A stretch of DNA of 64,000 nucleotides from Ophiostoma sp. CBS 140.51 (GCA_029298735.1 JANSLP010000020.1:124001-188000), one strand, 5' to 3'. Shown: positions 9,188 through 22,055, numbered from the stretch's first letter. Numbers and translations: made by a program. Notes: generated by a model not told the origin, from the sequence alone.

Positions 9188-11834
9188 ATGGAAGGCAGGG
9201 CCAAGGACCCGGAGCCGGGCGGGTTTAATACCTCAGCTTCTGTCCCGGTGTCTACCCCAGATGGAGAGGATAACTTGGTGAAACAGCAACCGTCTCCTTC
9301 CGCATCTTCTTTACCAAAGGCAGAGGAACCGGAAGACACCGCTGTATCTTCCTGGTGGTTTGGTTCGACAGCTATCCCTCTGCTCGCTGCCACTACTGGG
9401 CCGTTATCCAACGTCCTGTCAATTGCTGCACTTGTCACACCGTGGCGTGTTGCCCTTCCCGACAATGGCCAACTGCCACTCGGCACCGATGACAACGGTG
9501 TCGGCATCCTGGATCCTCACTGGTATTACTCCCGCGATCCTACCCATCAGAATATTTTATATGTTTAACAAGCACAGGGAGATCATTTTGAACGCACTGT
9601 CCCTCGCTTGCGGTTTCACTGGAAACTTCTTTCTCCTTCTCAACTTCACTGGACGGGTTCGCTACATTATAGCTCTCCCCCTGTCCATCATCTTCTGGGT
9701 GTTGTCCTCGATCATTGTACGTCAACCCGGCCATCCGTCTTTTGCTTAAAGTCATGGCTCACTCGTTCTAGCTGATTTCTATCGCCGCGGCCATGCACGT
9801 CCACGACCCGCCCATCAGCCCCGGCGAGATCTACTCACAAGGCTTCTGGCACGCCGTGTTGGCATCTATCCTGTACTTTGCCGGCAGCCTCATGCTTGTT
9901 GTCAACATGTTTGGTCATGTGCGTGGGCACTACCCATAGCGATTCGACCTTGATGACGACCAGCGTACACTCATCCTCCAGACCATGCTCTTTTTCTTCT
10001 GGCTGGCCGCCGGTGCGGGCATCTATACGCGGCTCGAGGGCTGGTCGTACTCGAATGCACTGTACTTTGCTGATGTGGTACGTATATGGCGACGGTATTA
10101 AGGCAACAGAGTAATTTGGCATACTGACAATAACAGTCTGTTTTGACGGTCGGCTTCGGCGACATCTATCCAACCACAAATGCCGGCCGCGGCTTCTTGA
10201 TCGTTTTTGAACTCATCGGTATCACTTCTCTCGGTTTGGTCATCAGCAGCATTAGCCGCTTCGTTCGTGACATCTCGGCCAACAAAATCATCAAATCACA
10301 CGAGCTGCACTCACACAAATCGACGCTGGGCCGAACAGTGACCAACGAAAAGGAACTTCGTGACCGTCTAGGACTGCCACCGACATCGATGCCTACTCCC
10401 GGCGCGCCAGTCTTTACCACAAAACCCGCAGCTGCGGATAATAACACTTCTGTGCTTGACTCTGCTGCCAAAGACTCTTCGACAGCAGCAAACACGTCCA
10501 TCTCGTTTGGACCAGACAGCCGACCAGGCTTCACTAGGGCCAGTTCAGCTGTAACGGTGCCTCACGGCTCGTCACCACACCAGGACCCCGAGAACAGGTA
10601 TGGCCATATCGAGATTGTCGGCAACACGGTAACCTATCACGAGCATACAGTCACTGTTATTGTTGGCGGTCGAGGCGGTGCCGCACGGCGTGTGGCGATC
10701 AACCGAAATGACCTTGACGATATGGACGGGTCGACACCAAGGTGGCCGTGGCGGAGGAGGCAGCGGAGACGTCAACAGCAAAAGAAGTTACTGCTTTTGC
10801 GGGAGGAAAAGGACCGCTTCAACGCCATGCGTGACATCCAGGAGGAGACCCATCGTTTCAAGCAGTATTATGCCCTGGCCATGGCAGTACTCGCTTTCGG
10901 CCTTTTGTGGTTCATGGGTGCTCTTGTTTTCATGTTCTCCGAAGAACGGCTTCAGGGTCTGAGCTACTTTGAGGCCTTGTACTTTGGCTTCGTGGCGCTG
11001 CTGACCATTGGATATGGTGACCTCAGCCCAAAATCCAATGCAGGCAAGGCCTTCTTCATCGTCTGGTCTTTGATTGCCGTGCCGACCATGACCATTTTGA
11101 TTCAAGAGCTCGGTGCCACCGTGGTAGGCACTGTCAACCGTGGCACCTTCAAGCTGGCCGACTGGACTGTGATGCCCAAAAAGGGCCTGGCCAAGACGTT
11201 TGTTGCCAGTCTGCGGATGTGGTTCTGGGCTGTCGTTGAGGGCCATAAGCGGCGTCTGACTCAGTATGGCGACCGGAAGCGACAGCATCCGGCCCAGACC
11301 GCTGCTACCGCTGCCGAGGCCGAAGCTGCAGAGAAGATGGCCGCAGCCGCTCGAGAGAAGCGTGACCTTGAACTATATGATGAGGCCAATGTTCACCAAC
11401 TGGCCCGACAGCTGGCGGCGGCCATCCGCGATGTGGCCCACGATCTTGGAGCCGATCCACCAAAACGGTACGATTTTGAGGAGTGGGCACACTTTGCCGA
11501 GTTGATTCGCTTCAGCCGGAGACGGGGCGGCGAAGAGGCCGATGAAGAGAAGAGTAACGAAGATGAGGGCCTCATCGAATGGGACTGGATCGGCGAGGAT
11601 AGTCCGATGCTGGCCGACACAACGGAGGCACAATGGGTGCTCGACCGGCTTTGTGAGAGCCTAAACCGGTATACCAGGCAACAAGCACGGAGGCAGGCGA
11701 TCTCGGGGAAGAAAGGTCCCGCCGTGGAAGCCTTGAAAGGCTGTGTGAAAGATAATTCTTCTACTGCGCCTGGTTGTTTGTCGGCCTCATCTTCCGTCTC
11801 ATCGTCCTCGGCCAAGGAGTATCCCGCGTGTTAG
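9188..11834 (+). CDS. TOK1: TOK1-type two-pore outward-rectifier K+ channel, interrupted by an in-frame TAG
   Basis: Exons 9188-9522, 9578-9716, 9772-10077 and 10137-11834 would encode 825 residues. The protein has the TOK layout: four N-terminal membrane helices (including TTGPLSNVLSIAALVTPWR and GNFFLLLNFTGRVRYIIALP), then two pore units with filters TVGFGD (residues 264-269) and TIGYGD (550-555), and a long charged C-terminal tail. Such channels pass K+ outward across the plasma membrane or vacuole. All introns have good donors and YAG acceptors. However, codon 214 (9937-9939) is TAG, in the stretch HVRGHYP-stop-RFDLDDDQRT, where homologues have Gln (CAG). Everything after it is intact. 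It may be a recent nonsense allele, a sequencing error or a recoded codon; read literally, the product would be 213 residues with no pore. Confidence 0.88.
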
Positions 11835-13311
11835 TTAGCCTAAAATGGCAGTTTTGTCACCCTGTATCGTCATTGAACGTTTTGTTGAGGCCGTCTCTGT
11901 TTGAATGTCTAGATTTGTTGCATGGCTGCTAGTTTGACTCACTCCCCGGATTTTATGATATGCAGGATGTAGAGTGAAGGACATAACATCAACAAAAGGG
12001 CTGAACACACCGCCATGTCCATGCATCGTACCTTCCTTCCGGCTGTTATCTTGCCAGTTGCCAATGTGAGTGAATGTCCAAGAGCAGGAGCGACCGGCAG
12101 TTTTAGTGAGCTACCCCCTGTGATCACTTAAAGTCCACTGTAAATTGATGTCTGTTTGACGTTATTACTCCACACTTTTCCTCAGTGCTGCCTGCCCTAC
12201 GCCCCGCACTCCAGCGACTTTCTGCCTGCAACTCCCCTCCTTCGCGCTCTTTGCTCAGCAGCGCGTATCCTCGCCAGCTAGCGTAACTACACTGCACTAA
12301 TGAGCCTGGAAGGCTGCCTTGCCCCAAAGGGCCAACAGTGCTGTTGGTTGGCCGTTTCGTTTTCTGCCGCCTTCTCTTTTCTTAGTCAGATCCGCTCATT
12401 GTACCTCCATCCCGCCACCACCGCGCCCCTCTCCGCCTACGTCCAAGGCTTGACCGTTTCTCTCCTTCGCTCCTTCCCCTGCCTTGTTCGACGATCACCA
12501 CTTCTCTCTCCTTCCCTTTTCCCTTCGCCCATTCTCCTTCTCGACATCTCCGATCCGCATCTTTCACCCAAACAACACACCAGCATCGACACGACGACGA
12601 GGAAGCTTGTGTGCCTCTCCCATCTCGCTTTTGTGCCACCCACATCCATTTCCTTCAGTTTTCGACCCTGAAGCGCTTTTCCTTACCCACGCGCCGCGCA
12701 GCCGCACCCAGCCAGCCTAACTGCTGCCTCGCGCACCCCCTTGTATGCGGGTCGAAACGCCCAACGCGAGGCTCCCTTTATTTTGCTTCTGCATCATCCT
12801 CATCCATCCTTATTGATTGATTGCCTTGTTGCTCTCTCTTTCGCATTTTCACATTCAAAGCGTCGCTTTGCTACATCTTGGTTGTCACCGCGCTCCCTTG
12901 CTGAGGCTGTCACCCGCGTTGCTTCCGAAAGCTCTCGTGGCAGCTGCTTGTTGCATTTTGCTTCGACCGCCTCCTCTTCCCATCCTCCATCAACGAACTC
13001 ATCACCGGTGCCGACGTTTGGTTTCGATCCACGTGGGACTATCTGTTCTTCTTCACAGCTAGCTCGCCTCGTTGGCCTTCTTGCCTCTGATCCCATCGAC
13101 ATTCCCCCCCCCACCCTTCCTCGTACGCACCAACATCCGTCTATCGCCATCGGCCGTCCTCGAACGAGGCCATTATCTGGCAACCAAATCCCGGCACGTC
13201 CCTCTGTCTCGGCTCCAAGGACGCCTCTTACCGGTCACATTCGACCTGCACGGCTGTCGTTGATTTACGAAAGGGCACCTAGGCCGCATTCACAAACCAC
13301 ATCTGCCCAAG
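11835..13311. other. TOK1-CUL1 intergenic region and CUL1 leader
   Basis: No independent gene is supported. From about 12330 the plus strand is strongly pyrimidine-rich, including a C-rich tract at about 13104-13116. A 212-codon ORF at 12741-13379 runs over the CUL1 start codon in another frame. It is Ser/Pro/Arg-rich with no recognisable domain, and would act as an overlapping upstream ORF only if transcription starts before 12741. Confidence 0.6.
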
Positions 13312-16011
13312 ATGCCTCCTGCTCCCGTCGCCAACTATCGGTTCGGCCAAGCACCGCTGATGGCACAACCCAACCATGAGGATATCAACGCTACATGGGA
13401 GTATCTTAAGAATGGTGTCAACAGCATTATGGTCAACCTTGACGGCGGAATGACCATGGAGACCGTAAGTTTGCTATTATGGGTCTCTTTAGAGCGCCAT
13501 TATCACTGGCATCGACCACATATCATGTTCTTTGGCTAACCTGCTTGTTTCTAATTCTAGTACATGGGAACATACACGTGAGCACGCCCCCTCGGCTATA
13601 CTATGCACTTCGGCTACGATGGAGCGTATTTTCTCTATACGTGCTCTGTCTTGATGGTAATGCTAACCTTTTCGATTTTACCTTATAGTGCGATTCACAA
13701 CTTTTGCACGTCTCAAAAGGCTGCAAGCATAACCCATCATGCGGTATCGAGCTCCAGGGGAGGTATGTAGTCACTTTTCTTGTCCATATGTAATGACCAG
13801 GCTGTTTGTCGAGATTTTGTTTGCTGACCGCTGCTCTGTTTCTCTTCGTATCTATAGCACACCTCTTGGGCGAGGATCTTTACGAGAAGTTGACAGAGTA
13901 CCTCGCGGATCACCTGAATGGCCTCCGCAAAGAGGCCGAGCACCACAGCGGCGAAGCCCTTTTGGCATTCTATATCAGAGAGTGGGATCGGTACACCGTT
14001 GCCGCCAAGTACATCCACCATCTTTTTCGCTACCTGAACCGCCACTGGGTTAAGCGCGAAATCGATGAGGGTAAGAGGAACGTTTACGATGTGTACATTC
14101 TGCACTTGGTCCAATGGCGTAGCATCCTCTTCGACAAGATATCCTCTAGTGTCATGGATGCAGTGTTGAGCCTTGTTGAGCGCCAGAGAAACGGAGAAAC
14201 GATCGAGTATCTTCAGATCAAGCAGGTCCTGGAGTCTATGGTATCTCTCGGCCTGGACGAGAACGACGCGAGCAAAACGACACTGGACACGTACCGCTAT
14301 CATTTCGAGCGTCCTTTTATTGCGGCGACGAAGAAGTACTACCAGGAAGAGAGCAGCCAGTTTGTCGCCAAGAACTCGGTTGTTGAGTACATGAAGAAGG
14401 CCGAAAGCCGGTTGGCCGAAGAGGAGAAGCGTGTCGAGCTCTTCTTGCACCCGGATATAGCAGGTCCCCTCAAGCGGTGCTGCAACCAGGCGCTCATTGC
14501 CGACCACGCAAATCTGCTGCGTGAAGAATTTCAGGCACTTTTGGACAACAACCGCGAGGAGGACATGGCGCGCATGTACAACCTCCTGTCCCGGATACCA
14601 GACGGCCTGGAACCGCTCCGGAAGAAGTTTGAAACCCACGTTCGCAACGCTGGCCTGTCGGCTGTGAGCAAGGTCGCCGCGGACGCTGAAAAGCTCGATC
14701 CCAAGGTGTACGTGGATGCGCTGCTCGAAACCCACACGCAATACCAGGCGCTGGTTAAGAAGGCCTTTATGGACGAGCCAGAATTCACCAGATCGCTGGA
14801 TAATGCGTGCCGCGAATTCGTCAACCGCAACGAAGTGTGCAAGGCTGGCTCAAACAAAAGCCCGGAGCTGCTGGCCAAGTACGCCGATTTTATGCTGAAG
14901 AAGAGCGGTGCAGGCGTCGAAGAGGCCGACTTGGAACTCAGCCTGGTGCAGATCATGACCGTCTTCAAGTACATTGAGGACAAGGACGTGTTCCAAAAGT
15001 TCTACTCGCGCATGCTGGCCCGCCGTCTGGTGCACACGAGCACCTCGTCGGACGACGCCGAGACGAGCATGATTTCCAAGCTCAAGGAGGCATGTGGTTT
15101 CGAATACACCAACCGGCTCCAGCGCATGTTCCAGGACATGCAGATTTCCAAGGATCTCAACGCTGGTTTCAAGGAGCATGTCCAAGCCATTGAGGGTAAT
15201 TCGCTCGACGGCCAGTACGCCATTCTCGGTACTGGCTTCTGGCCGCTGTCGGCACCGACCACGACGTTTGCGCCGCCGCCCGAGATCCAGGCCGATTGTG
15301 ACAAGTTCACACGCTTTTACAAGAACAAGCACGAGGGCCGGAAGCTTACTTGGCTGTGGCAGCTGTGCAAGGGTGAACTGAAGACGAGCTACTGCAAGAG
15401 CTCCAAGACGCCCTACACCTTCCAGGTCTCGGCGTACCAGATGGCCATCCTGCTGCTGTTCAACGACAAGGACACCCACACGTACGAGGAGATTGCATCG
15501 GCAACACAGCTCAGCAACGAGTTCCTCGACCCCAGCTTGGCCATCATTGTGAAGGCCAAGGTTCTGCTGGTGACGAACGAGGCTGGCGAGAAGGCTGGCG
15601 ACAAGGTCGGCCCCGGCAAGGTGTTCAACCTCAACTACGACTTCCGGAACAAGAAGATTCGCATCAACCTCAATGTCGGCATGAAGGCCGAGCAGCGGCA
15701 GGAGGAGGCCGAGACGAACAAGACGATCGAGGAGGACCGCAAGCTTCTGCTTCAGGTGAGTGGCAACTGTGCATTATATTATTTTCCTGTCCTTTTAGTA
15801 ACACATGCTAACCTACTCCTAGTCGGCTATTGTCCGCATCATGAAGGCCCGGAAGCGTATGAAGCACACCCAGCTCGTCAGCGAGACCATCGCGCAGATT
15901 AAGGGCCGTTTCCACCCCAAGGTTGCCGACATCAAGAAGTGCATTGAGATTCTTCTTGACAAGGAGTACCTCGAGCGCCTGGACGACGACGAGCTCGGCT
16001 ACCTTGCTTAA
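13312..16011 (+). CDS. CUL1: Cullin-1 (Cdc53), scaffold of SCF ubiquitin ligases
   Basis: Exons 13312-13464, 13561-13577, 13689-13762, 13858-15755 and 15823-16011 encode 776 residues, normal for CUL1. The second exon is only 17 nt, but joining it restores the family motif YMGTYTAIHNFCTSQKA, so it is needed. The N-terminal cullin repeats (HLLGEDLYEKLTEYL, YIHHLFRYLNRHWVKRE) bind Skp1 and the F-box protein. The cullin homology domain (about residues 420-690) recruits Rbx1. The C-terminal winged helix holds the neddylation site in IVRIMKARK (Lys722) and ends DDELGYLA. SCF ligases drive cell-cycle protein turnover in nucleus and cytoplasm. The start was chosen for agreement with the short N-terminal extension (NATWEYLKNGVNSIM) of fungal cullin-1. 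Confidence 0.96.
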
Positions 16012-17422
16012 AGGGGTCGCCGCCCTATTTCTAGCTGGCCACCTACGGCCGCATGTAAGAATATCGTCTATCACCGAGACAGAACGACAGAACAAGGGGG
16101 ATGTGTGTGTTTGCAAACTGGCATCAGGAGGCTTTTTATTCTAGACAAAAGCACTGCGATCAATCGACTGCCGCGTCCTTGGGAAGAAGAGATTTAAACA
16201 TGGGCAAGTACTGGTATCTGCCCTTTGCCTCTTTTCTTTCCCGTGTTACTCTTTCACCCCATCCTCATCTTTGACGTTTACCCCTTTGACCTCTTTTTTT
16301 ATGCCTGACCTCTTTTTATCATTTCCTCTTCACTGTTTCATGTTCAACCCCCATATCCATCTTATTTTCTACTTTTTCATTGTCATACACAAACGAACGA
16401 AGGGATGAAGGACAGGTAAATACGGTGAACTGCATTAGACCTAGTTTTGGGCAGAGGCTTAAGATAACATTGATATGATTTTTCGTTCTTTTCAAGTCTC
16501 GTTGTTTATGCTATTTCCTTGCAGTGACGTATGATCGTGTGACCTCATTCGTGCTCTTTATGTAGATGTACCCCGAGTTAAGGGTCTATGCCGTAGCGCT
16601 TCTCCTTTGTAGAGCAAGACTCTGCAACCGCTCAAAGAAATAAAATGTAAAAGAGATCTCACTTCAAAGTCATACATCACTCCAGAATTGACCATACATG
16701 TTGGCGCCCGAGATAAACAGCCGCCGGGTGCCTGTGTTGGTGTGTTGGTGTACCTGTGAGCCTCTCTCTGTACCTAGACAGACGTATTAGCACACTGTTG
16801 GCCCTGATGTTGTCCCTGCTGTTTGCCCTGCTTTTTGCCCTGCTGTTGGTTCTGACGGCAGGGACCGATGACACGCGCGACAGAGACAGAATTGCGGGTC
16901 CGGTATTACATAAGGCGCCTAAAACTCAAAAACTTGTTGCCCCCGAGAAAAATCTCTACTGCAAGGCCTAGAAAATTGGAGAGCGACCTGTGGGCCCTGG
17001 CCTCTGATTGGCTGGACACGCTAAATGGGCTTTCTGACTTTGGCACCTTCCGCCTGCTTGCACCTGCCTTGTCGCTGTGAGGTCCATCCATTCACAATTG
17101 GCTAACTTTTTGGCCTCGTTTTCAGTCTGATCTTACCTCTTCCCTCTCTTCTCTCTTCCCCAGGCAGACACCCACTTATGCATCCAGTCCGTCACCTGTG
17201 CGGCTTATAATCTTCCATTCCTGTCTCATTTGCATTTCCGTTGGGTTTGCAATCTCCCAGGTGTCCCATTCGAACGGCATCCTGGTCCCAGTCCTACATC
17301 ACAACCTCGACTTCGCCATTCATCCTTTTCTACGCTTTTCGCATCTTGGCCTTCGTCTCTTTGCCCAATAAATTGACCCGAATTGCCTTCTCCTTCCCCG
17401 TTACCGACCCGCCTCCAGCTGA
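16012..17422. other. CUL1-NMA111 intergenic region
   Basis: No gene is supported. The left part is probably CUL1 3' UTR with T-rich tracts. A small 12-bp tandem repeat lies at 16802-16849. The last 350 bp are pyrimidine-rich and probably the NMA111 leader. A 65-codon minus-strand ORF (16677-16874) is open because of the repeat and has no recognisable domain. Confidence 0.6.
16802..16849. repeat. 12-bp tandem repeat, four units
   Basis: Four imperfect units of CCCTGMTGTTGT/CCCTGCTGTTTG type start at 16802, 16814, 16826 and 16838, followed by one degenerate unit. The DNA is non-coding as far as can be seen. Confidence 0.75.
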
Positions 17423-20400
17423 ATGAGGCATATGCGCCTTGCGACTTTGCGCAGCACCTGCAGAAGCTTAGCTCAGTCACCCTCCTCCATCTCGCATTTT
17501 GTCTCTGTTCGCCCGTCGTCGGCACTCTTTTCGACCTCCTCAACACGCTCCGTGACCACTTTTTCGAAGCGCAACGCCTCCCAGACCCCTACGACACACC
17601 CTGCGAAGCTGCTTTGGCCCCTGCCCAGCACTCTTCTACCGTTTACCGTGCGATTCGCATCCACCACTTCCGACACTGCCTCGAACTCTACCCCCAAATT
17701 CGCATCCAAGCCTTCCAAGCCTTCCGAGCAACAAGCTTCCTCCCCCGCTGAGCCCTCCTCTCGCTCAGCAACCGAGACCCCAGCCGACAACATGAACGGT
17801 TCTACGGCGGCCGCCTCGCGGCCAAAGCGCAAGACCTCCTATACCGTCGACCAGGACAGACCTTCGAAGCTGCCGCGGTCCGCCAATGGTGGAAGTGGAA
17901 GCGGCGGCGTCGTGCCCGTTGCCGATACACCTGAAGACGACGCTATGCTCGATGATGGCGTCGAGGGTGACGACGTCGACGAGGCCGGCAGCTGGGCCTC
18001 TGACGAGGACGGCTACCAGGACGACGACAGCACAGCCGCGGCCGATGTCGCAGAAGACGGTGCCTCGAGCAACCCCAGTAGCAGCAACGAGAACAGTGGT
18101 GCCGCCAACGGCCGCCATCGCCGCCACAGCAAGGCCGCCACGCTCCAAAAACAACTTTCGTCCGCCGCCGTGCCGCCGGCTGTCCTGTTAGCATCCGGCA
18201 ACGCCGAGACGGCCGAGTGGCAGGAGACGATCCAGCGTGTCGTGCGCAATGTCGTGTCTATCCGCTTCTGCCAGACCTGTTCGTTCGACACGGACCCGGC
18301 GCTGACGAGCGAGGCCACGGGCTTCGTCGTTGACGCTGAGCGCGGCTACATTCTGACGAACCGCCACGTGGTGGGTTCTGGTCCCTTCTGGGGCTACTGC
18401 ATATTCGACAACCACGAGGAAGTCGACGCCTACCCTGTCTACCGCGACCCCGTCCACGATTTCGGTATTTTGAAGTTCGACCCGTCTGCCATCAAGTACA
18501 TGCCCATCGAGTCTCTGCCCCTGAGCCCCGACCTTGCCAAGGTCGGTGTGGAGATTCGTGTGGTCGGTAACGATGCCGGTGAGAAGCTGAGTATCCTGTC
18601 GGGTGTCATCAGCCGACTGGACCGCAACGCTCCCGAGTACGGCGAGGGATACAGCGATTTCAACACAAGCTACTACCAGGCCAGTGCGGCCGCCAGCGGT
18701 GGTAGTTCGGGCAGTCCTGTCGTCAACATTGACGGTAAGGCCGTGGCTCTTCAGGCTGGTGGCCGTGCCGACGGTGCGTCGACCGACTACTTCTTGCCGC
18801 TCGACCGCCCATTGCGTGCGCTGCGCTGCCTGCAGGAGGGCAAGCCCATTACGCGTGGTGACATCCAGTGCCAGTTCTTGTTGAAGCCCTTTGACGAGTG
18901 CCGGCGCCTGGGTCTGACCCCGACCTGTGAGGCCCAGATGCGTGCCGCTTTCCCCTCGGAGACCAACATGCTAGTCGCTGAGATTGTCCTCCCCCAGGGC
19001 CCCTCGGCCGGCAAGATCGAGGAAGGTGACGTGCTGGTCAAGGTCAACGACGAGCTGCTGACCCAATTCATCCGCCTCGACGACATTCTGGACTCGAGTG
19101 TCGGCCAGAACGTCAAGCTCGAGCTGCAGCGCGGCGGCGAGACCGTCATTGTCAACGTCCCTGTTGGCGATCTGCACAGCATCACCCCCGACCGCTTTGT
19201 CTCAGTGGCTGGCGCGAGCTTCCACAACCTGTCGTACCAGCAGGCCCGCCTGTATGGCGTGGCATGCAAGGGCGTCTATGTGTGTGAAGCGTCTGGTTCG
19301 TTCCGCTTTGATACGTCTGACAGCGGCTGGATCGTTCAGTCGATCGACCAGAAGAAGACGCCCGACCTGGATACCTTCACCAAGGCCGTCCAGACTATTC
19401 CCGACAAGTCCCGCGTTGTCGTCACCTACCAGCACCTGCGCGACCTCCACACCCTGCACACCGCCATCATCTACGTCGACCGCCACTGGTCGTCCAAGAT
19501 GCGCCTGGCTGTGCGCAACGATGTTTCGGGTCTGTGGGACTTTACCGACATTGGCGACCCGCTACCGGCCACCCCGCCCGTGCCGCGGACTGCCTCTTTC
19601 ATTCAGATGAAGCACATGCCGCACCCAGCCGTCGCGGATCTCGTGAGAAGCTTTGTCCATGTCAACTGTTATATGCCGTTGAAGCTGGACGGTTTCCCCA
19701 AGAACCGCAAATGGGGCATGGGTCTCGTCATTGATGCCGAGAAGGGCCTGGTCGTCATCTCGCGCGCCATTGTCCCCTACGATTTGTGCGACATTACCAT
19801 TACCATTGCCGACTCGATTGTCGTCGAGGGCAAGGTTGTTTTCCTCCACCCACTGCAGAACTACGCCATCATCCAGTACGACCCTTCGCTTGTGGATGCA
19901 CCTGTTATGAGCGCGCGCCTGAGCTCCGAAGAGCTGTCCCAGGGTGCGCCCACCAACTTTATCGGCTACAACCGCATCAGCCGTGTCGTCCACGCCGCTA
20001 CGACCGTCACTGAGGTGTTTGCTGTGGCCATCCCGGCTAACCCCGGCGCCCCGCGCTACCGTGCCGTGAATGTCGATGCCATTACTGTTGACACCAACCT
20101 GAGTGGTCAATGCGGCAGCGGTGTCCTGGCGTCGGACGACGGCACTGTCCGTGCTCTGTGGCTGACCTACCTGGGCGAGCGCTCGCCGTCGACACACCGC
20201 GACGAGGAGTACCACCTGGGTCTGGCCACCCCGACGCTGCTGCCCGTCATTGAGCAGATCCAGCGCGGCGTCGTTCCCAAGCTGCGCATGCTCCCCGTCG
20301 AGTTCCGTGCCATCCAAATGTCGCAGGCCCGACTGATGGGTGTCTCGGAAGACTGGATCAAGAAGGTCTCCGTCGCCAACACGGCGCAGCACCAGCTCTT

Positions 20401-21150
20401 CATGGTCACCAAGCGCACCTTTGAGCGCAACCAGGACAAGAACGGCCACAACGGAAACAAGGGTTTGAAGGAGGGCGATATCCTGTTGACCTTGAATGAC
20501 CGTCTGATTACGCGCATTTCGGAGCTTGACATCATGTACAACCACGAAGTGCTTGATGCTACCATTGTCCGCGACTGCAACGAGATCATCCTCAACCTGC
20601 CGACCGTCGCTGCCGATGACCACGAGACTGACCGTGCCGTCTCCTTCTGTGGCGCCGTCCTCCACCGTCCGCACCACGGCGTGCGCCAGCAAATCAGCAA
20701 GCTGTTTAGCGAGGTCTACGTCTCGGCCCGCACGCGCGGCTCACCCTCGTACCAGTACGGCTTGGCACCCACCAACTTTATCACCCATGTCAACGGCAAG
20801 CCGACGCCCGACCTGGATGCCTTTTTGGCAGCCGTCAAGGAGATTCCTGACAACACCTGTATGTGCCATGCTTTAGAACCCACTCTCATTGACATTCACT
20901 AACGTTCGACTTAGACTTCCGCCTCAAGGCCGTCACGTTTGACAGCGTGCCCTGGGTCGTCACTATGAAGAAAAACGAGCACTACTTCCCTACCGTCGAG
21001 TGGATCAAGGATAAGGAGGTGCCCTGCGGCTGGCGCCGCGTCACCTACGAGGGTGGCGGCAAAGTGGTCGACGGCGAGCCCGCCGAGGGTGTCGTCGTGC
21101 CGGCCGTCGAGGACAATGGCGATATCGAGGTGGCCGCGCTTGCGGAGTAG
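17423..21150 (+). CDS. NMA111: Nma111/HtrA-like serine protease with PDZ domains
   Basis: Exons 17423-20858 and 20915-21150 (56-nt intron) encode 1223 residues from the first ATG, or 1100 from the in-frame ATG at 17792. The family is a fused double HtrA protease, nuclear in yeast and linked to apoptosis and stress. The first protease unit has a full triad: His315 in TNRHVVGSG, Asp346 in VHDFGILKFD and Ser429 in GGSSGSPV, followed by PDZ-like segments. The second unit lacks it (ISRAIVPYD, NYAIIQYDP and QCGSGVLAS at the equivalent places), as is usual in this family. The residues before Met124 are rich in Arg, Ser and Thr with almost no acids, like a mitochondrial presequence. After Met124 comes PKRK, a possible nuclear signal. 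Most homologues begin near the second ATG; which start is used is open. Confidence 0.94.
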
Positions 21151-22055
21151 GGATTCGGCGGCGTAGGGGCCTTGTCCATGTAATGCGATTCCCATGTCAT
21201 ATTATGTTTTCATACCTTGTTTCATTTCTCATATTTTTTTTATTTGTTCTTGCTTTTCTTCTGCTTTCATTGCCTCCACTACCCTTTCATGTTTGGTACG
21301 ATATTTGTAGGTAAAATATAACGCCAATGGGCGGGAACGGAATAAAAAAGGGATATAAATGAATGAAAACAAAGAGTAGATAATAAAGTCGGTGACAGAT
21401 GAGTGACAACTAGTTTATTTCAATGCTATTTTCGCCATATCTATTGGTGGGATTCATCACATCGTGTATATCTAGTGTATTCTTGGATATCCAGATGCCT
21501 CTGAAAATCAATGCCGTCTCACCACGTTCAAGACCTCACGCTGTATTTTAACTGCCGAAGAGCCGTGGAGGAATGATTACCGCCTGTTGGGCCTGTTTAC
21601 ATCACTGCTGCGTGCTGAGCTAGCATTCGCTGCGTGCAAACGTGCAGCACGCGTTCTGTGTCTTTGTGGCGTAGACTGTGGAGAGCACAGACCCACTTAT
21701 CGCACCTTACCCAAAGGGGTAATCACAATCAAAACAAACAGTTCAAGGCCGCCCAGCTCCACGGTTCCTGCTTGGCCGGCGTTTGGCTCTTGCCTTGCTT
21801 TCTCTGTCTTTTTGCCCTCTTGCCTCTTTTCGACCCCCTCCTCCCAGAACGTCGACCTCTCTTCTTTCCCTCTTTCTCTATCCATTTCACGACCAATTTC
21901 GAATCGACAACCAACGGCCCTCGATTCTTTCACGACACGAATCGACTCCCTTCTTTCGACAACCGACTTCTTCGCGTCTTTTTCTCGATTCATCGCGTCT
22001 TTTTCACCGTTCATCGTTCTCATTTCGTCGCGCCTTTTTTTTTTCGACCGCCGCA
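21151..22055. other. NMA111-INCENP intergenic region
   Basis: No gene is visible. It holds T-rich probable 3' UTR, then from about 21780 a pyrimidine-rich leader to the INCENP start codon. Overlapping ORFs in several frames around 21590-22120 come from this biased composition. Confidence 0.6.

Noticed and set aside
9919..9939. A GT...AG segment of 21 nt that would remove the TAG codon in the TOK1 gene
   Set aside because: Far shorter than any other intron here (53 nt or more), no room for a branch site, and its removal would delete the conserved GHYP motif.
16677..16874. Small minus-strand ORF with a RANSRDNIRANS-like repeat
   Set aside because: The repeat derives from the 12-bp tandem array; no other support for a gene.
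19562..20692. 376-codon minus-strand ORF opposite NMA111
   Set aside because: The plus frame encodes clear protease and PDZ-like sequence; the antisense frame is a codon-bias shadow.
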